Shown here: one piece after another, positions 48,868 to 60,480 of the stretch
Layout: each line of letters starts with the position of its first letter
How positions within the stretch are numbered: position 1 is the stretch's first letter
Assembly (NCBI GenBank): GCA_900169235.1
Contig: FWCC01000178.1
Location: 62,001-126,000 of the forward strand
Source: Zarea fungicola
Taxonomy: Eukaryota; Ascomycota; Sordariomycetes; Hypocreales; Cordycipitaceae
DNA: 64,000 bases
Direction: 5' to 3'
Position numbers and translations under genes: made by a program
The notes under the pieces: model-generated
Databases searched by the model: none
Seen by the model: only the letters and a program-made list of their open reading frames with translations
What the model was told of the DNA's origin: nothing

Positions 48868-49653
48868 TTACTCGTCATCGCTATCCTCGTCCATGGCCAT
48901 GTCTTCGCCACTATCCTCCTCCAGCTCGCTCTCCTGGTCTCGGTTTCTCTTCTGTCCGCGGCTCTCCGGCGAACCGCCAACATCCTTCATCGCATGATCC
49001 GCGGCAGTGGGAGTTTTTGCCCGTGCAGTCGTTGTGGTAGTTGTCGTTGCCGTGGCAGCAGCGGCCGTGCCGGACGGTGGCAGGTTAAAGATGCTCTGCT
49101 GGAGCTCTGTCTGCTCAGCGGCGGCAGCACCCGTCGAGGGGAGCTTGAAGGTACCATCAAGCTTTGCGACAAAGTCCGACTTGGACTTGGCGTATTGGAT
49201 TTTCTGCAGCAAGCATCACGATTAGTTTTATTATTCTCTTGTCATCTAGAACGAACCCGGGCAGTGATACTGGTACTTACCATGGGTCTCCCTAGAAACT
49301 CTTCCCCTTCTAATGTGCGCATCGCCTGTGTGGCGGCTTGGACGTCACGAAACACAATGTGAGCTTGTCCGCGCATGGACATGGTTTTAAGGGCGACAAT
49401 GTCGAGGACTGGGCCGAAGGTGGAGAAGAGCATGTAGAGTGCCGTTCGCAGATCGGGTTTTTGTATTTTGGCAGAGGGAAGATTTGTGACGTAGAGGCTG
49501 ATATAAAAATTTAAATTAATATTGATTCAGACAAAAGATAAAGACACATCTTGAAGAGTAGACGCCCACTCACGTTTGATTCGGTGGTATTTGTTGCACC
49601 TTGGCGGGGAGAGACGAGTTTGGCTGCAAGCCGCGGGACGCTGTTGTCGCCAT
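48868..49653 (-). CDS. U2 snRNP B''/U1A-type RRM protein
   Basis: Three exons, 49653-49574, 49497-49281 and 49203-48868, give 210 aa. One RRM occupies about residues 25-105, with RNP2 LYVTNLP, RNP1-like RGQAHIVF, and then GRPMKIQYAKSKSD, the wording shared by U1A and U2B''. The C-terminus is a Thr/Ala-rich stretch and a basic patch (GQKRNRDQE) followed by an acidic tail (EEDSGEDMAMDEDSDDE). There is no second RRM, unlike animal U1A and U2B'' but like small fungal Msl1-type proteins. It should bind a U snRNA stem-loop in the spliceosome in the nucleus; which snRNA (U1 or U2) cannot be told from sequence. Its 3' end faces ATG10 with only 88 bases between stop codons. Confidence 0.9.
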
Positions 49654-50353
49654 GGCGCGGGAAGATCCTGTAATGTTGTTTTCTGTGTATATTGAGGCTT
49701 ATGATTCGGTATCCAATTACGGTCGCTAGAGGGTGGCGCTTTCAAGTCCGGACTGGGAGTTTCTCGATGAAGTTGTTTGATGAAACGGGTGGAGATTTTT
49801 TCTGCCGCCCGACTTGGCCTTCAATCCTGTGTGAAGAATCGCGTCCTTGGAAAGTGGGCCAGAACGCAGTGCTAAACAATACCGATATCAGTCACGACTC
49901 AGGCCAAGGAGCTTTCTTGCATCAGAATAAAGCATAAAATGAATGGATAAAGTAATTTTTGAATGCGAAAATAAAAATCTAGAAAACTTGGTACGTTCTC
50001 ATCAGGCACGGGATTGACAGAAATACCCCTGCCTTGGATACCAAGGGTTCAAAACGGTGCACGTCAAAGAACTAAATGGTAAACTTTGGGGCGACAATTG
50101 TATTCCATCTGTCCAATGCATACTATACTAATCAGAATCTGTCTCCATTATTATTTCCCGTTTTGGCCTTCATATACTTTCGCAAGCCAATATTCTGCTA
50201 ACACTCGACCCGGGTGACCAGCGCTTGGTGCTGGGACAGGACACTGTTATATAGAAATGTACTCTCTTGGCTACTAATAATGTGCGCATGCTGGATATCA
50301 AACAAAGGAAATTGAAAGAACGAATATTAAGTACAAAATGGACGCTGAAACAG
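49654..50353. other. intergenic, 0.7 kb
   Basis: 5' flank of the RRM gene and 3' flank of the photoreceptor gene. The latter part is AT-rich. Nothing else is seen. Confidence 0.55.
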
Positions 50354-52980
50354 TTATTCCTCCTCGATTTTCACGGTAAACGCCGATCCTCTGCTGTGAA
50401 GTGAGCTCGTCTCATCATCGTCCCTCATCCTAAATCTATCACTGCTCCGATCACTGTGCTCCTCAGGTATCATGGATACGGCGCGATGTTGAGGTGCTTC
50501 AGCCGCTCGCCTTAGCGGTAATCTGCTGTCTGACCGGGTCGGCCACGGAGGCAGCGGCGGCTCTGGTCGCGGAAACGCATGTACGAGACTCGAGATGCTG
50601 GTCTTCCCGGACCCTCTCGATGACGGCCTGTCATCGTTATGATCACCGTTACGAGAAGCACTGGCGCGAGTCAAGGCGTCCATGCTAAAGAATTTGGACG
50701 CCGACGCGCCTGTGTTGAAAAGCCTCCGTGGTGTGCGTTGATTGCTGGGCGAGTGTTGGTCGTGAATTGCTTGCGTCACAGACGCGCCGTCTCGTCTCGG
50801 TGGCAGCGGTGGGCCCTGCAGTTCTGATCTACTAAAGCCAAGAGTTTCTGAGGAGCGCCTAGGTCGCATCTGTGCGCGAGGTGACTCTGGATGAGGGGCA
50901 TGGCGAATATATTCGATGCCACTGAGTTGGGACCTGTCCGACATGGCACTCGCTGGGCGATGCTGGTTCGGGGGATCAATGGGTCGAGCCACAAGGCCCT
51001 GTGGACGGGATTGAGACTCGTCATCATCGACGATGACAATCATCCAGACACCGACCTTGCCATTGGAACCAGCCAGTGGTGTGCAATGCAGCCAGCGAGA
51101 TCTGCCTGCAGGTTCGGGCTCTGCGACGGTATCCAAGTCGTCATCTGCGTCCAAATGCGCCTCCAGCGGGTGATTGAAATTAGACTTCTTTTGGGTAGGG
51201 CGGCTTTTGCTTCTGCGACTCGCGTTGAGCCACTTAACTTTTGCTGTCACGCCCTGGCCAGCAGACAGCGCCTGAACAAGCTGTTCGCGCATCCTGTTGG
51301 AACCTCCTATTCGATCCAAGAGGGGAGACTGAAGAATACCAGGCACGCGCATAGAAGGACTTGTGAATAAAATTCGCAGTGAGGGATATGGACGCACAAG
51401 AAGATAGTGTTCGTATACACCTGTCAGGCGTCCATTATGGTTCAGAGACAAGGAAGCTGCAGTAGCCTGTGCGGAACTGGACGGGCCACCATCTTCAGAA
51501 ATGGGTACACTCTTTTGGGAATCACCGTCACGTATCACGACACGATTACTAGAGTTGTGGCGGACATGGGCGGGGTCGAATCTCTGGCTGTTGTCGTTTG
51601 AGCGCATCTTTTCAAATGGCCTTTGGTTACCCTCTGCCTGGAGGGGCAGGCGGTGCATGCTGCCACCACACGAAGTCATGACTTCAAGTTCCTTTGGAGC
51701 GAGAATCTCGGCGAATTCTGTGAGCTCGTCTTTTTCGCTCTCTCTCAAGGGGTCTTCAGCCTTGAGATCCGCATTTTCTTCCACCAGGCCGCCGAGGGCA
51801 CCCAGGTCATATGAGCTCATGGCCAAACCTGATACGTCCACTTGGGCGCCAATGAAATATCGGATTTTTCCGCGGCTGTCGTACAATGGGGCTAGCTATT
51901 CGAGGAAAGATTGGTTATTGACTGTTGAATTAAACAATAAATAGCACAGCAACTCACCATGACAAGGTTCATAAATGGCGTCCCGTCTCGTCTGTAGTTC
52001 AGGAACGTCTCATAATGTTCAATCCCGGCTGCCAGCTTTTCGCGGATGCGCCGAACACTGAACGGATTCGTGCAAGGACCTTGAAGAAACCGACAATTAC
52101 GTCCAATGACGTAGTCGACGCCATATTGTGTAGTTTTGTTGAACTGCTCAGACATGAAGACGATTGGATTGTCCGGCCGCGATGGATCCGTCAGACAAAA
52201 GACCTCGGCCAACCCTTCAGAGGCATCCGAGCTAGTACCCATGACCCGATGGCGAATGGAAACAGATACTGTCTGAATCCATATGTGGGTAATGTAGGCT
52301 GGTAGGTCTTCTCTTGTCAGAATCTCAAACGCAATGTCAGCCTTTTCGTGCAGCTCGTGGTTTTCCGTCGATGTCGCCTGTTCAAACGAGTAGGTGAAGT
52401 CAAAGTCTTTGAGCGAACGCAGATTCCGGAGTACAGAATTGCTGTAGTGAATGGCGCGTAGTGCCTTGAGCGCCGACAGGTAGTAGTTTAAGAGCGGGAC
52501 AGAGGCCGGCCGGTATTTGTATAGGTAGTTGGAGAAGCGGTGCAGATGGGCCGAGTCGGCGAATATGGCGTGCAGATGGTGCTGCGAGAAGAGGAGCTCT
52601 GACCTCTGTTCGAGTTTATGTTTGCTTGTAATCGCAGTTCCATCTTCCTCTCCAGGCATCACTAGGTCGAAGCTGCCTGGGTCCAGATCATCTTCGGCAA
52701 TGGGGTCGAGACCGTCAGGATCGCCGTTGACGACCTGTAGTGCAGGTAATTGAGAGTGTTCATCGTGCAATGCCTTGTTTGCGTATGGTGTCTGTATGAA
52801 CAGAGCATTGTTCGTCGGTAGATGCCCGTCGAGTTCTTCGATACTTCGCTCGCTTTCACTGGGGAGTGGTTGTTAGGGTTATTCGACCGTAGCTGATACG
52901 GCCGGGCCTATCACGTACCTAGACACAGGCGACAGAGGCGGCACGGCCTCTAGTGCAACAGTCTGGTCCATTGCAAACAT
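50354..52980 (-). CDS. LOV blue-light receptor, RGS-LOV type
   Basis: Three exons, 52980-52919, 52858-51958 and 51895-50354, give 834 aa. Residues about 105-165 look like a divergent RGS domain (FSQHHLHAIFADSAHLHRFS, then helices SVPLLNYYLSALKALRAIHY). A LOV domain follows at about 238-345: GRNCRFLQGP holds the photoactive Cys276, NYRRDGTPFMN and YFIGAQVDVS supply the flavin-contact Asn and Gln. All key LOV residues are present, so FMN binding and the light-driven cysteinyl adduct are expected. The rest (about 350-834) is a basic, Ser/Pro/Arg-rich disordered region. RGS-LOV proteins of fungi such as Botrytis BcLOV4 move to the membrane in blue light; an equivalent role is inferred. The intron 2 join (NLVM/LAPLYDSRG) lies inside the LOV fold. 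A second ATG at 52971 is in frame. Confidence 0.85.
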
Positions 52981-54205
52981 ACTGCAGTTGAAACTAGTCA
53001 GAATTATATGCACTGGCTGAAACAAGTGTGTATTCACATGTGCGCATGCCAAATGTTCCTCCTGCAGTTTGCCTGACGGTTGTCGATGTAATAATGATTT
53101 CAATTAAGCAAAGAATTTATAAAAAGAACTTTGGAGCGCCACGCATATATTTATATTTTCTTTGCAAACTACTTCTCTATTATAGTTCGACTGTCCATCC
53201 CAATGGAACAGATTCCAATGATGCGGCCAGTCCCAGTATCAAAGCACAGACAAGCCATACTGAACTTCGATCTCAAGAATCGAGCAAGGGTTTTTCGCAT
53301 CGGACGGCGAGTGCTTGACAGATATATTAAAAAAGGAATAGATCGGAAAACTACCCCCTGAGAGGCGGAGGGGTCCTCGCATCCAGCCGCATTGCCATAG
53401 ACGCCATTGAGACCCTTTGGTGAATACGGCGTTTTTTATATTCCTTTTTTCGGTCTTCCAAGCCGCAAGCCACATTGTAACGCCTGTTGGCCCACCAAAC
53501 GTGGAAAAAAGCAAACAATGACACTCCACTGTGACATTCTGCGGTCTTGCCCGCATAAACCGCGCGAGGGCTGATTTCGCTTGTAAGACATGGCGTGACG
53601 TAAAAGTCCGAATTTCTGTCAATCAACATCATAGCACAGGAAGGCTACGTGGTCCACGCACCCTTGGCTATCACAGTGGGTTTTTCCACACTAAGCGCCT
53701 TTTCTCCCCACAGCTGAACGTTGGAAAGCTCCTCCTTTTACAACGCACGGCTGTGTAATCCATGTTTATCCAACTGCCTTGTCAATGTCTCTCCCGTTCA
53801 TTATGGAAAGCAGGTTTCCTCCACCAGACCGTTTTATTGTCTCTGACATAAATCACGATTATGCCGATCTAGACCCCAAAGCGTTGGAAACTGATTCGAA
53901 GTGTCCAACGCCGGCCCTGTGCTAAACTAGTTAGTTCTCACGGTCTTATTTATAATATCAATTGTAGTTACATGAAGGCGTTCTATGCCAACGCACTAGC
54001 TCCCGGATCCTTAGAGCCGTGAAATAAGAGACAAGAGAAAACTACATGTAACCGACAAAGAGGGTCCTGGGGGTCCTGACTGGGGTCAATTACAAAAATG
54101 ATTATTATTGAACTAACGGATTCTGGAAATGACCTGTTGGAAAACGACAACGGAAGCAAAGCAAATTATAAACGAGAGGCGGACAGCCGTTATTCTCCGC
54201 ATGGA
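52981..54205. other. intergenic, 1.2 kb
   Basis: Promoter side of the photoreceptor gene and 3' flank of the zinc-finger gene. Short ORFs (53131-53361, 53239-53622) have no domain or good start. No repeats of note. Confidence 0.5.
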
Positions 54206-57200
54206 TCAAATATCATGGGAGGGTCCAACCACAAAGTCTTCTAGACCCGCCGGTGTCACAAATCTCGGTGATTTTACAGCGCCTTGCTCATCCTGGATAT
54301 CCTGAATACTTTGCATCTCCTTCAAGAGCTCCTCCCGCACCTTTTCCAGCGGTATCTCCTGGTCCGAGTCTGACTCCTCCCCCTTACGCGGCGGTTGATA
54401 GTTAGGATCACCATACCGCCGACGTCTTCGCCTTCTCCTGTTTGGGTTTAGGCCATCGTCGTCGGTAGATAAGGCATCCTCCCAGTCAGTATCGCTTACA
54501 TACGACCATTCCCCGTCTGCCGTCAGTATGCGTCTCATCCTCTTCTTTCCTGCGCCACGAGTTTCTTCAAAGTAAGAATCAAAGTCGGAGTCTGTTTCGT
54601 AGGTGTAGGTCCCGTCTTGATTGCGCACACGTCGCTTCCACTTCTTCTTGGCGCGTTCATTTCCTTCCAGCGCAGAATCAGAATCGGGATCCGTTTCGTA
54701 CGAGTAGGTGCCATCCTCATTTCGCACGCGCCGCACGCGTCGCTTGTCCTTCTTCTGGGCGCCGGCGCCTGCTTGTGCGTCTGAAGAATAGTCGGGATCG
54801 GTTTCGTACGAGTACCAGACGCCGCCTTCATGCCGCACACGACGCTTCCTCTTCTTTTTATGCCCTCTAGCTGCTTCTGGTTCGAAATCCGAGTCAGGCT
54901 CGGTTTCGTATGAGTAAGTTCCGTCCTCATTTCGTACGCGTCGCTTCCACTTCTTTCTGGCGCGTCCACTGCCTTCCGGCCCAGAGTCGGAGTCAGGGTC
55001 GGTTTCGTACATGTAGGTTCCATCGTCATTCCGCACACGTCGAACGCACCGCTTGCCTTGTTTTTTGCCGCTGCCCTCTGCTTCTGGCTCAGAATCAGAA
55101 TCAGAACACGTTTCATACGAGTAGCTCCCATCCTCGTGCCGTACGCGACGCAGCTTCTTATTCCAGGCGTCACCCTCCTCTCCCGGCTCAAAACTAGACC
55201 CAATAGATGAGGAATCGGCCATCTCCACATCGCTTGTCTCGTTGTTTAACTCTGGTATACTCTCGAAGTACGGCGGCCAGGGCAGATTCCAGTTGTCGCT
55301 GTTGGTCTCATTGTTCGGATCCGATCGCCACATGTTTGTCCTGGCATCCGAGGGAAGCAATGGATAGAGGGTTTCCTTGTACGAAGGGTGCGCCGCTAAA
55401 AACTTGGACTTCATCACGCCAATCTTGGATATCAATTTTGCCGGGATCCAACCGCTGCGGTTGGGTAGATTCTCCTCGCTACCGATCCCATTTCGAATGC
55501 GACAGCATCGGTCTTTTGCAATGTGTTGCTAAAAAAAAAAGTAGTAGTTAGCATTTAGCTCAACCTTAGTAGATGCGATACACATGTTGTCATCTTGTCG
55601 TGTCTTACAAGGTACTCATGCTCAACATTAATAGTAGCCGTGGCATTGCGACGGCGATTTGGTTTTGAAACCCTACGCAGACATTTAGAGCAGTAGTAAT
55701 TGTTGTCCGGGACAAAGGAAGGGTCAGGGTCGCCCAGCACAACAGCCCAATCTGGTGAAGGGGCTCGTCGGCGGTGAGTGTCTTCGACTGCTTTCTCTTT
55801 GCGCTTCTTTACAGCGGAAGCCCTCTTCTTTGCTTGCTTTTGTGGCCGTCCCCGTTCGGCACCCGCATCGACTCGGATAATCGCGGCCGGCTGCGAGCTC
55901 TTTAATGGCACAGGCCGTGTCAATCGAGAAACGAAACTCTGCCGCGGTGGAGTTGGGCTTCGGGCACGCTTTCGCCGGTTGTGGCCCTCCGTGGAGCACT
56001 CTGCGCGATGGTCGCGGATCAGTTCTGAGACTTCACCTGTATAGTCATCGGACACGAGACGGTCGCCGCAGAATGGACAAAAGGGCTTTATCACAGATCC
56101 GGTTCCTCGACAAGAGGTTCGATGAGCTTCAGCGAAATTCCCAAGAATGTCTGTATCAATACCACAGAGTATGCAGAATTGGCCAGTGGTTGTGTTTTGA
56201 TTATGACCACAGATGGGCAACTGTGCGTCAGGCGAAGAGGCAATGTCCAGACCTATCGAACCATACTCGCCGCATTCGACGCAAAATGTACGTTTCTTGT
56301 CTCCTAGGTTCCTGTTTCGACACGAGCGATCGTGGTATTCCTTTTCATAGACGCTTGTAAAGTTTCGATTGTCTCTACCACAAGAATCGCAAAAGTAGTC
56401 AATGGCATGGCGGGGCGGGGCGTTTTGAGAGGCGAATAGGTTTTGGTCACTTGCGCTCAGAGTATTCGTTCTTGTTAGCGTAATTGAGAAGGTCTCATTT
56501 TCGATGTTGTCGGATAGCTTGAGGTTTTCCACGCCAAGAGCCTCAAATAGCTCGTCTCTGTGCGTATGTCGTAGATGATGCTGCCGCTGGGCAGTGGTCC
56601 ACCACTCGAAATGCGTCTCATTGCACCAGATGCATCGTTTAGAAACATGGAGGCGTGAAATATGCGCCTTTGCGTCATCGAGGCGGGCATGATCAAAGAT
56701 ATACTCGCAGTCATCAAATGGGCAGGGAAAAGAGCGCTTGCTAGCGGTTTCTCGCATTTCCCTGAATGCCTTAAGCAGGTTAACTTGTTCACGGACGGTA
56801 AGAACAGATTTGCTTGTGACGGGGACATCCGTATGTTCAAGTCTGGAAACCGCAGTATCGTTCTTGACCTGTGATGGTCCTAGCACGTCGTTAGTTATTA
56901 GGATTGCAAGGCGGCCTGCGAAGGGCCTTACCGTCGTTTCCGAAAGAAACCCTGCTGAGATCATCATTTTTCAGGAATGCGAGTGGCTTCATATGAGCCA
57001 CTTCAGACTCTAATGCGGCAAGAGTTTCAGCTGATTTCCCTTCCAGGTCACCCGTCACTGGTTCAATGGGCAGGCCAAAAAACATCATGGCCAGCTTAGT
57101 GGGCAAGCTAGATGGAACATTTGCGAAGCGGTCATTGAGCAGCGAACTGTATCTTGTTGTATTTTGTTCCTGCAATGCCTTCAGATCCGGTCTTTCCTGT

Positions 57201-57361
57201 TTGAAAAACAGGCGAATCTCAAAAGCTGTAAAGTGGTCCAGTAAAATATCGCCGAGTGTCCTGCCTGAGGTACGAACCTGAAATTCGAACATTGCATATA
57301 TCTTTTCCCACGCAATGTCGGTAGGCCTTATTCCAGGATTCAGTCTGCGACTAGATGCCAT
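54206..57361 (-). CDS. multi-zinc-finger protein with seven-copy charged repeat tail, unknown function
   Basis: Three exons, 57361-56932, 56879-55609 and 55528-54206, join to 1007 aa. The first join (FGND/GPSQVKND) uses GTAAGG and an ACTAAC branch; the second joins EHEYL/QHIAKDRC through a TTTTAG acceptor and sits inside a zinc-finger-like module. Residues 1-190 are helical with no known domain. Then come about seven Cys/His modules: a C2H2 (C196, C201, H216, H221), a C2-His-rich module (226-250), and CxxC modules at 307, 343, 379, 411 and 540, several ending H-x3-C. Residues about 445-535 are strongly basic. Residues 693-920 are a seven-fold repeat of about 33-37 residues (RRVRNEDGTYSYET, acidic DSDSE, then KKK). 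Nuclear, nucleic-acid-binding is a reasonable inference; I do not recognise the family. Confidence 0.78.
54470..55153 (-). repeat. coding tandem repeat, seven units of about 33-37 codons
   Basis: Within the zinc-finger gene. Units begin with (V)RR(V)R, then E/D-DG-x-Y-x-YET, an acidic block and a Lys/Arg block. Successive unit starts are 36, 34, 33, 37, 33 and 33 residues apart. Adjacent units are also similar at the DNA level, so expansion is fairly recent. The last unit is the most divergent (RRILTADGEWSYVSDTDWED). Confidence 0.88.
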
Positions 57362-58335
57362 TTTGAGTTTTCGGCTCAGTAAAACTTGTGCACAATACTG
57401 GTAACTGAGAGGAGATCAAATTCCATTGACGTTTGGGACTCCCTCGAGGACAAGGCAGATTGGCATCTTAAGTATACTATCAGCCGTAAAGTTTTCAATG
57501 TGTTGCTCAAACACCCCTGGCACAAACTTGACTATGAGATCTGTGCACGGGCAATATACTATTTCCATTTTTAGTATTGAGGACGCTATTGAACAAAGAA
57601 TAGTTTGGCTTGTGCGCTGTGATATGGCCATCATACTTTGTGGCGCAATAATGAACAAAGAGCGCTTCAATCAGCAGGCTTTTTCTCAAACGCCCCCCCT
57701 CACACTGAGTTGCTTGACGGCAGTACGAAGAACCAGAATCGGAAAATAACACGTAATTTAATTTATATGTTATTTTAGTGGTTTTTATTTGAGCTAGCGG
57801 CCGCTGCTGCAACTCTCTTTTAAAAGCAAGTCTGGCGCTGAACAGCCTAAAATTGAGGCCATTCAAAGAGTTAAATAGCTGGCTCTAGTTAACGCACCTG
57901 GTTCGTGGGATTGCTGATCGGCATTGTAACAGCGCAGCCGCTAAGAAGTAGAACTGAAGCAGCATATTGGTTGAAAACATGTCTGCTTTCATTTGGAACA
58001 CACAAGACGAAGAAATTGCAAACGGTAGAGGCTATGAATTTATATAACTTTAAAGAGCAAATATGAACTAGAGCTTTAAATTAAGTGACCTATACCTCAG
58101 GACTATGACTTCGGTCACGGCGCTCTTTCGTGCTCAATGCTGTGTCAATTTATCGTGTCTTGCGTGTCTCACTTGCAACCGCATTCGCTAATTAATTAAT
58201 TAACATAACTAGGTGTGGTACTAATGACGCCTTTCGCTATATGATATCTGCATTAATACTTCAAGCATAATCATAGACTCCTGGTGGCAAACCTCTGTGT
58301 AGAGGAAGGATGAGTTGCAGCAGTGTCAGAAGAGA
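57362..58335. other. intergenic, 1.0 kb
   Basis: 5' flank of the zinc-finger gene and 3' flank of the F-box/ankyrin gene. AT-rich toward 58200, with an (ATTA)-type run at 58189-58204. The minus frame at 57507-57866 starts with TTG and has no support. Confidence 0.5.
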
Positions 58336-60480
58336 TTAAACAAGGGGGGGAATATCAAAGTCCTGCTCCAGATCTGGATACAACCCAGGTTGGACACTCC
58401 ATGCCACATTGCCATCATCATCTTCTGCATCAACATCTGCGCCAGCATACGTCAAAATCACCACATGTTCCTCATGATTCTTTGATCTCGCCCAGTGTAG
58501 TGGTGTACGTCCCTTGTCATCCGTCCCATTCACGTCCAATCCAAGCTCTGTCAGCGTCATGAGACCGTGAGAATATGAAATCGCAGCAGCGAGATGCATC
58601 GTGCTCATCATTACGGCATCTGTATCTCCAATCATGCGAAGACTGTGGACATCGGTTCCGTGTTCAAGATACGTCTTTATGAATGTTCTGTTGGCATAAC
58701 GCAAGCTAATATCAAGAGGTGTATGGCCCGCACCGTTCGTAGTGTTGGGGTCTAGACCTAGCTTCAGCAACTTCGTCACAGTACTCACTTCCAGATTCGT
58801 TTTGGGCTTGTATATCCCATGCAGCATGGTGTTTCCAGCATTGTCAAGGACCTTGTAGTCAGCATCAAGGTCGAGAAACAATTTAAGGCTTTTATAGTGA
58901 TGATGTATCATAGCAAGTCGTAATGCGGTTCTCCCGTCCCCATCAACCGCGTTTATGTCTGCACCCCAGCGAACCAGCAGCTTGACGGTTTTGTTGGTGA
59001 AATGCAATCTGCTGTCTCCTTGGACGTACTGGAATAGCAGCCCCGTCTTTACGACACTGCTGACTTCAACTTTTCCCTCAATTAGGATCGGTATGATCAC
59101 GTCCCGGCTAGACTTTTTCATCTCTTCGGTCAGCATATCTTGTTTTTGCTTCTCGGTCATCTTAGAAGTGGCACCATGCGCCAAGAGGCTCTTCAGCGTC
59201 TCTAATTGTTCGCTGTCATATTTTCTGCGACTTCTACTGTGCAGCACTTCATCGATAAACCCCGTTCTTCCATAGAAAGCAACACCAGCATCGGCCCCAC
59301 GCCCGATGAGCAGCTCGACGACACGCCGCGAACCGGCAGAGCGAAGAAGCTGTGTAGGAGATGGTTTGCTCGACACATCTTGAGGCAGTGTATTGTTAAA
59401 CTGCTTATCTTCAAGAACCCACTCCAATTTCTCAATATCGCCACTCGAAGCGGCAACTTCCTGGACTGTTTGTCTCCCGCAGCGCATGCCACGACGGATG
59501 GCACCATGCTCGACAAATAACCTGCATGTTTGGATATTGCAATGCTGAAAAACGTATTCAAGTCCTGATTTTCCATGTTTATCGGAAGCTGTAAAGATGT
59601 CGGCCTGATGTTCCAACAGTAGCGTCACGATGTCGTTCCTGCCCACCTGCATTGCACGGTGAAGAGGCTTGACACCACTGTCTTGTGTGCCCGACGCGGA
59701 GGCACCATGCTTCAAGAGAAGGGCAGTAATTTTCGCTGCATTAGCATGCTTCCAATGCAAGTGCTCAAACGGTGAGGTTTGCTGGTCAGGGGCGATTTGC
59801 TTGTCCGCCACTGCACCACCCGCAAGCAGCGCCCGTACACCTTCTACGTTGTTGGAGGCTACTGCCTCGTCCAACGGTCTCTTTTTGCCCCGGATGGAAA
59901 CTTTTTCGGTGTCCGCACCGGCTTTGAGAAGCAGATTAATGATATTGCTGTTGTTTTGCGTCCCTGAAACGGCGGCATGCAGCGCCGTGACACCGCAGGA
60001 ACCGCTGGTAAGATTCACGCCAGTGCCAGGCATTTTGAGCAGGTACTCAACGATATCGGCATGGCCACAATTCGCGGCTGTGGATAGGAGACTAGGTGAA
60101 ATACATTGTTTGCACTCCTCGAGCAGCTTTTGGAGTGCCTCTGCTGCATGGGGCTGATCCAGTAGCCGCTTCAACAAGGCAAGCCGCCCAGACTTGACGG
60201 TACGATTGAGCAGATCGAACGGTTGGTAGAAGAAGGACTTCAGCTGCTTCTCATCCAAATTCATGACCCGATTGAATAAACCAATATTGTTGTAGTTGAT
60301 GGCGTACTCCAGGGCCGTGCCAATGCATTTGGGGTCCTCGCCCGCTTGGTAGGGCCACGAGCCCAAAGCCTGTCGAATCGTTTGACATGTGCGCAGGAGT
60401 GCGTTGACATCGCCAAGTAGACGCAAGCAGCCGCTAATGCGCTGAATAACTTCTTTTGGAAGATCTGTGAATTTTGTCAT
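58336..60480 (-). CDS. F-box and ankyrin-repeat protein
   Basis: A single exon of 714 aa. The ATG at 60480 (MTKFTDLP) is the start; the frame continues upstream only to a TTG. Residues about 4-45 resemble an F-box (FTDLPKEVIQRISGCLRLL, LRTCQTIRQAL). From about residue 120 there are some twelve ankyrin-type repeats, several with clear wording: CGVTALHAAV, KPLHRAMQVGRNDIVTLLLE, GRTALRLAM, GHTPLDISLRYAN, GRTPLHWARSKNHEEHVVIL. Middle repeats (about 400-480) are degenerate. Such proteins usually bring a substrate to an SCF ubiquitin ligase through Skp1, or act simply as scaffolds. Many lineage-variable copies exist in filamentous fungi. The protein ends in an acidic stretch (DADVDAEDDDG, DLEQDFDIPP). 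Confidence 0.85.
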   Translation of the reverse strand: MTKFTDLPKEVIQRISGCLRLLGDVNALLRTCQTIRQALGSWPYQAGEDPKCIGTALEYAINYNNIGLFNRVMNLDEKQLKSFFYQPFDLLNRTVKSGRLALLKRLLDQPHAAEALQKLLEECKQCISPSLLSTAANCGHADIVEYLLKMPGTGVNLTSGSCGVTALHAAVSGTQNNSNIINLLLKAGADTEKVSIRGKKRPLDEAVASNNVEGVRALLAGGAVADKQIAPDQQTSPFEHLHWKHANAAKITALLLKHGASASGTQDSGVKPLHRAMQVGRNDIVTLLLEHQADIFTASDKHGKSGLEYVFQHCNIQTCRLFVEHGAIRRGMRCGRQTVQEVAASSGDIEKLEWVLEDKQFNNTLPQDVSSKPSPTQLLRSAGSRRVVELLIGRGADAGVAFYGRTGFIDEVLHSRSRRKYDSEQLETLKSLLAHGATSKMTEKQKQDMLTEEMKKSSRDVIIPILIEGKVEVSSVVKTGLLFQYVQGDSRLHFTNKTVKLLVRWGADINAVDGDGRTALRLAMIHHHYKSLKLFLDLDADYKVLDNAGNTMLHGIYKPKTNLEVSTVTKLLKLGLDPNTTNGAGHTPLDISLRYANRTFIKTYLEHGTDVHSLRMIGDTDAVMMSTMHLAAAISYSHGLMTLTELGLDVNGTDDKGRTPLHWARSKNHEEHVVILTYAGADVDAEDDDGNVAWSVQPGLYPDLEQDFDIPPLV

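Noticed and set aside
53131..53361. Small plus-strand gene
   Set aside because: Only a 53-codon frame from its ATG, with no domain and no known relatives.
57507..57866. Minus-strand 119-aa frame
   Set aside because: No ATG start and no domain.
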